From NCBI GenBank assembly GCA_964484515.1, contig CAZAGT010000165.1, forward strand, positions 1-10,994: a stretch of DNA of 10,994 nucleotides, read 5' to 3'. The DNA comes from CAZAGT01 sp964484515 (GTDB lineage Bacteria; Desulfobacterota; DSM-4660; Desulfatiglandales; HGW-15). Positions within the stretch are counted from its first letter, which is position 1. Each line of letters starts with the position of its first letter. The position numbers were made by a program, and so were the translations under genes. The notes under the pieces were generated by a model. The model saw only the letters and a list, made by a program, of their open reading frames with translations, had not been told where the DNA came from and did not search any database. Below, in pieces: positions 6,841-10,994 of the stretch.

Positions 6841-6869
6841 TTGACAGAAGGTCTGAGGCGTGATGTAAC
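6841..6869 (+). promoter_or_regulatory. Sigma70-type promoter with extended -10, plus-strand operon
   Basis: TTGACA (6841-6846) is followed after 17 bp by TGTAAC (6864-6869), four of six matches, preceded by TGA that makes an extended -10 (TGn) element. An AT-rich stretch just upstream (about 6798-6816) could serve as an UP element. The start would be near 6876, giving a leader of about 120 nt before 6998. Confidence 0.55.
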
Positions 6870-6997
6870 ACTCGAAGCTTCCCAGCCAGCCCGGCCCACC
6901 AAGGGGAAGGAAGACTCGATAGGATCAAACGACGATGAAGACGATGGGCGTTCGGGTTTGAGCCCCGGTCCCCAAGCAGATGAGGAGGTCATAGGTC

Positions 6998-7936
6998 ATG
7001 GACGTGAACGACTTCATCACCCGCCGGCAGGCCATCAAGAGGGTGGTCCGGGTCTCCGGATCACTGGCCTTCACAGGGCTGCTCGCCTGGCCCTCCCGAA
7101 GGGCAGCGGCGACATCTGAAGCGGAGCGCCTTGTCGTCGAAGGCGTCGCTCAGGGCGAGGCTTATTCGGTCAAGGCCTTGATGGAGAAGACCTTTGATGC
7201 CACCGGCGGGATCGGACGGTATATCGCTCGGGGCGACGTGGTGGTTATCAAGCCCAATATTTCATGGGCGCGGCCCCCACAGCTCGCTGCGAGCACCAAT
7301 CCGGAGGTCCTTCGGGCCGTGATTGAGCTTTGTCAGGCCGCCGGCGCCAAGAAGGTGCGCATAGCCGACAATACGATCCACGATGCCCGTCGTTGTTTCG
7401 CCATCACCGGGGTCGGGAAGGTGGCCAAGGAGACGGGGGCCGATTTGGTCTTTCCGCGGTCCTCGCTGATGCGCAAGATGAAGCTGCGGGGAAAGCGTTT
7501 GGATGTCTGGCCCGTTTTTGTCCCCGTGGTCGAGGCGGATAAGCTGATCAACCTGCCTGTCGCGAAGCATCATGCGCTCAGTACTGTGACCCTCGGTATG
7601 AAGAATTGGATCGGTGCCGTTGGCGGGCGTCGCTCGGCCCTTCACCAGGACGTGCATCAGACCATCGTTGATTTGGCCCGATTCTTCAAACCCACCGTAA
7701 CACTGATCGACGCGACGAGGATCATGATCAGAAACGGTCCCTCCGGTGGCAGTGTCTCTGATGTCGCTACCCGAAACACGTTGATCCTAAGCGAAGATCA
7801 GGTGGCCGCCGATGCGAAGGGCGCGACGCTGTTTGGCCGGCGTCCGGAGGAGCTCGGCTTTCTGCGACTGGCGCAACGGGAGGGCCTTGGGTCCTATGAT
7901 CTTAGCGGCATCGCACAGAAAAAGGTGGTCCTGTGA
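6998..7936 (+). CDS. Tat-exported DUF362 protein
   Basis: This 312-residue protein begins with a twin-arginine signal, TRRQAIK (8-14), followed by a hydrophobic stretch (SGSLAFTGLLAWP) and Ala-rich cleavage region. It then carries one DUF362 domain with KPN (85-87), AKHHALSTVTLGMKN (K190, H191, H192 and K202-N203) and DQVAAD (267-272), which corresponds to the family's DPVAxD. It is shorter than the 387-residue paralogue and more distant, lacking the MNTDR/AEWT N-terminal block. Tat export suggests folding or cofactor loading in the cytoplasm, which fits placement beside an iron-sulfur gene. The start is supported by GAGGAGGT eight bases upstream. The stop overlaps the next start in a GTGA junction, implying translational coupling. 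The DUF362 assignment is firm; the substrate and reaction are unknown. Confidence 0.85.
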   Translation: MDVNDFITRRQAIKRVVRVSGSLAFTGLLAWPSRRAAATSEAERLVVEGVAQGEAYSVKALMEKTFDATGGIGRYIARGDVVVIKPNISWARPPQLAASTNPEVLRAVIELCQAAGAKKVRIADNTIHDARRCFAITGVGKVAKETGADLVFPRSSLMRKMKLRGKRLDVWPVFVPVVEADKLINLPVAKHHALSTVTLGMKNWIGAVGGRRSALHQDVHQTIVDLARFFKPTVTLIDATRIMIRNGPSGGSVSDVATRNTLILSEDQVAADAKGATLFGRRPEELGFLRLAQREGLGSYDLSGIAQKKVVL

Positions 7937-9555
7937 AGGCGAAGCACCTGGTCTGGCTGAGAAGGATAAGCCAAAGCTTCTTTCTGGTTCTTTTTCTGTT
8001 CCTCCTGATTCGAAGCCGTCTACCCCAGGATGTGTACCTGAACTATTCCCTCCTTTTCACGGGCGATCAAGACCTCAGGCTTGGCCAACCGGTCGATTTT
8101 TTCTTTCAACTCGACCCCCTCGTCGCTCTCACATCACTCCTCTCCGGACACCTGCTGATCAAGGGTTTTCTCTGGGCGAGTGCCATCCTCGTCTTGACAG
8201 TCCTCTTGGGTAGGATCTTTTGCGGCTTTGTCTGTCCCTTCGGCACCGTGCATCACGTGACAAGCTGGTTCAGGCCATCCTTGAAAGGGGAGCAGTTGTT
8301 CCGGGCCAACCGGAGAACGCCGAGCCAACGTGCCAAATACTTTGTATTGATCACCTTGCTGGTGAGCGCCGTTGTCGCAGTCAATTTTGCGGGGTTGATG
8401 GACCCGATCTCCTTTCTGTATCGGTCGGTCGCCCTGGCCGTCATCCCGGGGCTTGGTGCAGGCATCAAATCACTGGTCGAGGTCCTGGCGAGCAGCGATC
8501 TCAAACCACTGAACTTTCTAGGCTACGGCGTTGAGGCGCTTGCGGCCCCGATCTTCGGTTACGAATACGAGGCCTATCGAATCGCCTGGTTGATCGGTCT
8601 GCTTTTCCTTTTTGTTCTGTTTCTGAATCGGCTCAAGCCGCGGTTCTGGTGCCGGGTCCTTTGCCCCCTCGGTGCCTTGCTTGGCATCTTCTCAAGGTTC
8701 AGCCTCCTGAGGCTCGAGCAGGACCGCGAGAAATGCACGGAGTGCAAGCGATGCACGAGGCGCTGTCAAGGGGCCGCGTCGCCGATGCCTGACCAGGTCT
8801 GGGAGGCGGCCGAATGCCTGACGTGTTTCAACTGCTTCGATGCCTGTCCGGAAGAGGCGTTGTCTTTTCGACTGCGGTGGGCCCCGGGAAGAAACCGCAA
8901 ACCGGATATCGGACGCCGGGCGGTTGTGGGCGGCCTCGTAGCAGGGGTCTCCCTACCCCTCCTTGGCAGGCTCGACGGCCGTGTGACCAACGTCGGCGAT
9001 CCGCGGCTGATTCGACCACCAGGATCTCTCCCCGAGCAGGAATTCCTGACCCTTTGCCAGCGTTGCGGACTGTGCATGAAGGCCTGTCCCACCAACGTGA
9101 TCAACCCCACCCTTGGGGAGGCCGGACTTGCTGGTCTGTGGACGCCGCGCCTCATCATGGGGCACGGCTATTGTGAGTACACCTGCACGTTGTGCAGCAG
9201 CGTTTGTCCTACGGGCGCCATTCGAGAGATCACGGCCAGGGAGAAGATCGAGCGGCCGATCAAGATCGGCTCTGCGTATCTGGATCGCGGTCGCTGCTTG
9301 CCCTGGTCGGGGAACGCCCCCTGCATCGTGTGCGAGGAACACTGTCCGACATCACCCAAGGCGATCTACCTAAAGAAGGATGTTGTCATCGGGCCGGAGG
9401 GCCAACAGATGGAGGTGCAGCTCCCCTTCGTGGACCTGAAGAAGTGCGTCGGCTGCGGGATATGCGAGAATAAGTGTCCGGTCAAAGGCCGCGCTGCGAT
9501 CCTGACCATGGCCGCTGGAGAATCCCGCTCTGTGAGGAACCAAATACTCCTTTGA
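7933..9555 (+). CDS. NapH-NapG/MauM-like fused membrane polyferredoxin
   Basis: This 540-residue membrane iron-sulfur protein looks like NapH joined to NapG/MauM. Residues 1-265 contain several membrane segments (about 12-27, 75-95, 135-152 and 217-235) and the NapH-family motifs FCGFVCPFG (96-104) and FWCRVLCPLG (238-247). Two four-cysteine motifs follow (C268/271/274/278 and C295/298/301/305). A twin-arginine-like segment, GRRAVVGGLVAGVSLPLLG (about 327-345), leads into four more: C375/378/381/385, C414/418/421/425, C455/464/467/471 and C505/508/511/515. NapH and NapG together pass electrons from quinol to periplasmic partners, so a similar role is inferred here, perhaps toward the adjacent Tat-exported DUF362 protein. 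The GTG start overlaps the previous stop by four bases. YccM/RdxA-like proteins are the alternative family, but the six-motif count favours a NapGH fusion. Confidence 0.85.
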   Translation: MKAKHLVWLRRISQSFFLVLFLFLLIRSRLPQDVYLNYSLLFTGDQDLRLGQPVDFFFQLDPLVALTSLLSGHLLIKGFLWASAILVLTVLLGRIFCGFVCPFGTVHHVTSWFRPSLKGEQLFRANRRTPSQRAKYFVLITLLVSAVVAVNFAGLMDPISFLYRSVALAVIPGLGAGIKSLVEVLASSDLKPLNFLGYGVEALAAPIFGYEYEAYRIAWLIGLLFLFVLFLNRLKPRFWCRVLCPLGALLGIFSRFSLLRLEQDREKCTECKRCTRRCQGAASPMPDQVWEAAECLTCFNCFDACPEEALSFRLRWAPGRNRKPDIGRRAVVGGLVAGVSLPLLGRLDGRVTNVGDPRLIRPPGSLPEQEFLTLCQRCGLCMKACPTNVINPTLGEAGLAGLWTPRLIMGHGYCEYTCTLCSSVCPTGAIREITAREKIERPIKIGSAYLDRGRCLPWSGNAPCIVCEEHCPTSPKAIYLKKDVVIGPEGQQMEVQLPFVDLKKCVGCGICENKCPVKGRAAILTMAAGESRSVRNQILL

Positions 9556-9615
9556 GGCATCGCAAAGCTCCCCATCCGGGACGTCCGGTTGAGAATCATC
9601 GAGGGCTCGGTTGTC

Positions 9616-10718
9616 ATGGCTCGACGTAAAGACCTGTTCCTTATAAATCTCTTGGCGCTTGCGTTCATGTGTTTCGCGTTGCCCCTGCTCGGTGTCGTGT
9701 GGACCGGCGGTCCCGTCGATGCATATCTTCGCTTTCCGCCCTATGCTCGCCCCATGAACTATCCTGCCTTTCATCCGGCGGCATTCCTCGGCTTCATGGT
9801 CTTCGCCGCCCTGGTTGGCGTCTCCTGGTTCCGAGGCTCACTGCGTACGGAGGCACCTGAAGCGGCGACTGAAACCACCTGGAAACGACGCTTTCCCTGG
9901 TGGGGCTGGGGGTGTATTGCCGCCGGCGTCAACATGTGGGTGCTTGCGTGGACGCGATTCGATTGGTTTGCCCCCTTTCAGCCCTACACCTTCATACCTC
10001 AGTGGGTTTGCTACATCGGGACGATAAACGCCCTGATATACGCCAGAAGAGGTCGCTGCCCGATGCTAAGTGAACCTTGGTTCTTCTTGCAGCTCTTTCC
10101 GGCCAGCGCCGTCTTCTGGTGGTACTTCGAATATCTCAATCGATTCGTGAATAACTGGGTCTACGCGGGCGCAAACTACGCGCTTCGTCCCGCGGTATAC
10201 ATCATTTTCGCGACCCTGGCCTTTGCGACGGTCATCCCGGGTGTTTACAGCACCAAGGAACTCCTGAGCTCCTTTGCGAGGCGGCAGCGCATCTCGGCCG
10301 ATAGCCCACTCACTCGGTTGCCAGCGGCAAGGGCCTTTTATATCCTCCTGTTCATCCTCACGGGCGCCGCTTTTTTTTTGTCGGGAGCAGGCCGCAGCTG
10401 CTCTACCCGATCTTGTGGGTCGGCCCCGTCCTGATATGGTTGTCGCTGCGGCGCCTGACCGAAGGGCCAACGGGGGAGCATCGCTTGCTCGAGGCGCGCC
10501 TCTGGAGTCTGGCTGCCCTGATCTGCGGCTTCTTTTGGGAGATGTGGAATGCCTACAGCCTGTCCAAATGGAGCTATCAGGTCCCCTATTTGGACGTCCT
10601 GCGGGTCTTTGAGATGCCACTTGCCGGTTATGCCGGCTACCTGGCCTTCGGATTGGAGTGTGCCATCGCAGTCGACATCCTGAAGGAGATGAAGAAACCT
10701 AACGTTCTTGCTTCTTGA
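9616..10718 (+). CDS. Polytopic membrane protein, frame broken at a T9 run
   Basis: A multi-spanning membrane protein of about 367 residues is recovered only by joining two frames. The first part (9616-10379) has hydrophobic segments LFLINLLALAFMCFALPLLG, FLGFMVFAALVGVSWF, WGWGCIAAGVNMWVLAW, FFLQLFPASAVFWWYF and VYIIFATLAFATVIPG. The second, in the -1 frame, continues VGSRPQLLYPILWVGPVLI, then CGFFWEMWNAYSLSKWSY and an acidic-ended terminus. Unshifted reading would stop at 10434 after an Arg/Ser/Cys-rich tail that looks unlike membrane protein. The motif E-x2-N-x-(F/Y)...W-x-Y occurs twice (E172 and about E309), suggesting an internal repeat. I do not recognise a named family. The ATG at 9616, with GAGGG about ten bases upstream, is preferred over an upstream TTG at 9589. 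It follows the NapGH-like gene by 60 bp in the same operon, so it may be a quinone-linked or partner subunit, but that is a guess. Confidence 0.65.
10371..10409 (+). other. T9 run followed by a stem-loop: frameshift site or sequence error
   Basis: Nine T (10371-10379) mark the point where the membrane-protein frame must move by -1. In the upstream frame they read as TTT TTT TTG, giving T-TTT-TTT, a classic slippery heptamer. Just downstream, CGGGAGCAG (10382-10390) can pair with CTGCT (10398-10402) and, after a three-base bulge, CCCG (10406-10409). The spacer is shorter than the usual 5-9 nt. A one-base homopolymer miscall would give the same picture. Confidence 0.5.
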
Positions 10719-10994
10719 GGATGATTGACGAATAGTTCGAATGGAGTCGTTTGCGGGCCCTCGGTCGCAGCCGAGGTCACTTTGTGGCCCCCGCGGGGGA
10801 TGATCTCTTGCGATCGGCGATACGGGCACGTCTGGGGGCTCTGGGTGCCTGGCCGGTTGCGCGCTCTACGGAGATCACCCTCCGAAGGGCCTGAAAACAA
10901 CCTGGCGTATCATTTTAGATTTTTGAAACGACTCAACGTCCGGTCATGGGGGTCTCTTTTCAAAAACGAAACGTTACCTGCTCGAACGCTGAAG
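10719..10994. other. Non-coding end of window with hairpins
   Basis: No supported gene is seen. A hairpin CCTCGG/CCGAGG (10759-10764 with 10771-10776, 6-base loop) is followed by a GC-rich palindrome, CCCCCGCGGGGG (10788-10799). The first could help end the plus-strand operon but lacks a strong T-run. Near the end, TTTTTGAAA (10920-10928) and TTTCAAAAA (10958-10966) form a perfect 9-bp inverted repeat 29 bases apart, of unknown role. Confidence 0.5.

Larger units (their letters stand above)
6671..6997. other. Divergent intergenic regulatory region
   Basis: This 327-bp stretch separates the minus-strand block from the plus-strand operon and contains no supported gene. It holds a promoter for each direction (minus 6706-6734, plus 6841-6869) and, between them, an AT-rich patch around 6798-6816. 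The plus-strand leader is about 120 nt and the minus-strand leader about 65 nt. No clear shared operator was seen. Confidence 0.6.

Overview
The window is about 11 kb of moderately GC-rich bacterial DNA. A run of ten N at 4369-4378 looks like a scaffold gap, so this is probably a draft or metagenome-derived assembly. The exported DUF362 proteins, periplasmic TPR protein, NIPSNAP protein and NapH/NapG-type ferredoxin fit an uncultured, respiring, Gram-negative-type bacterium, for example a Desulfobacterota-, Nitrospirota- or Methylomirabilota-like lineage. That placement is an inference at low confidence; no rRNA or other marker gene is present. No tRNA, rRNA, CRISPR array or transposase was seen.

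Layout. Positions 1-458 are non-coding, with a 7-bp tandem repeat (31-79), a hairpin (225-245) and a good sigma70-type promoter (372-400). The promoter serves a NIPSNAP-family gene (459-773). A bidirectional terminator (796-817) lies between that gene and the convergent minus-strand block. Read in its own direction from a promoter at 6734-6706, that block encodes an exported CsgG/LpoB-like small protein (6634-6071), an exported TPR protein (5969-5148), an exported single-domain DUF362 protein (5012-3849), a 649-bp spacer with a terminator-like hairpin, and an exported protein made of two tandem DUF362 domains (3199-851).

Diverging from the same 6671-6997 intergenic region is a plus-strand operon. 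It encodes a Tat-exported DUF362 protein (6998-7936), overlapping by 4 bp a NapH-NapG-like fusion with six four-cysteine iron-sulfur motifs (7933-9555), and then a polytopic membrane protein of unknown family (9616-10718) whose reading frame is broken at a run of nine T.

How the genes may work together (inference): the window holds four DUF362 domains in three proteins, all predicted to be exported, beside a quinol-oxidase-like membrane iron-sulfur module, an unknown membrane protein and two further exported proteins. This looks like a cell-envelope redox or cofactor system of unknown substrate. The most notable details are the decayed first domain of the tandem DUF362 protein, three cysteines kept in both of its halves but absent from its paralogue, the NapH-NapG fusion with an internal twin-arginine segment, and a possible -1 frameshift site in the last gene.
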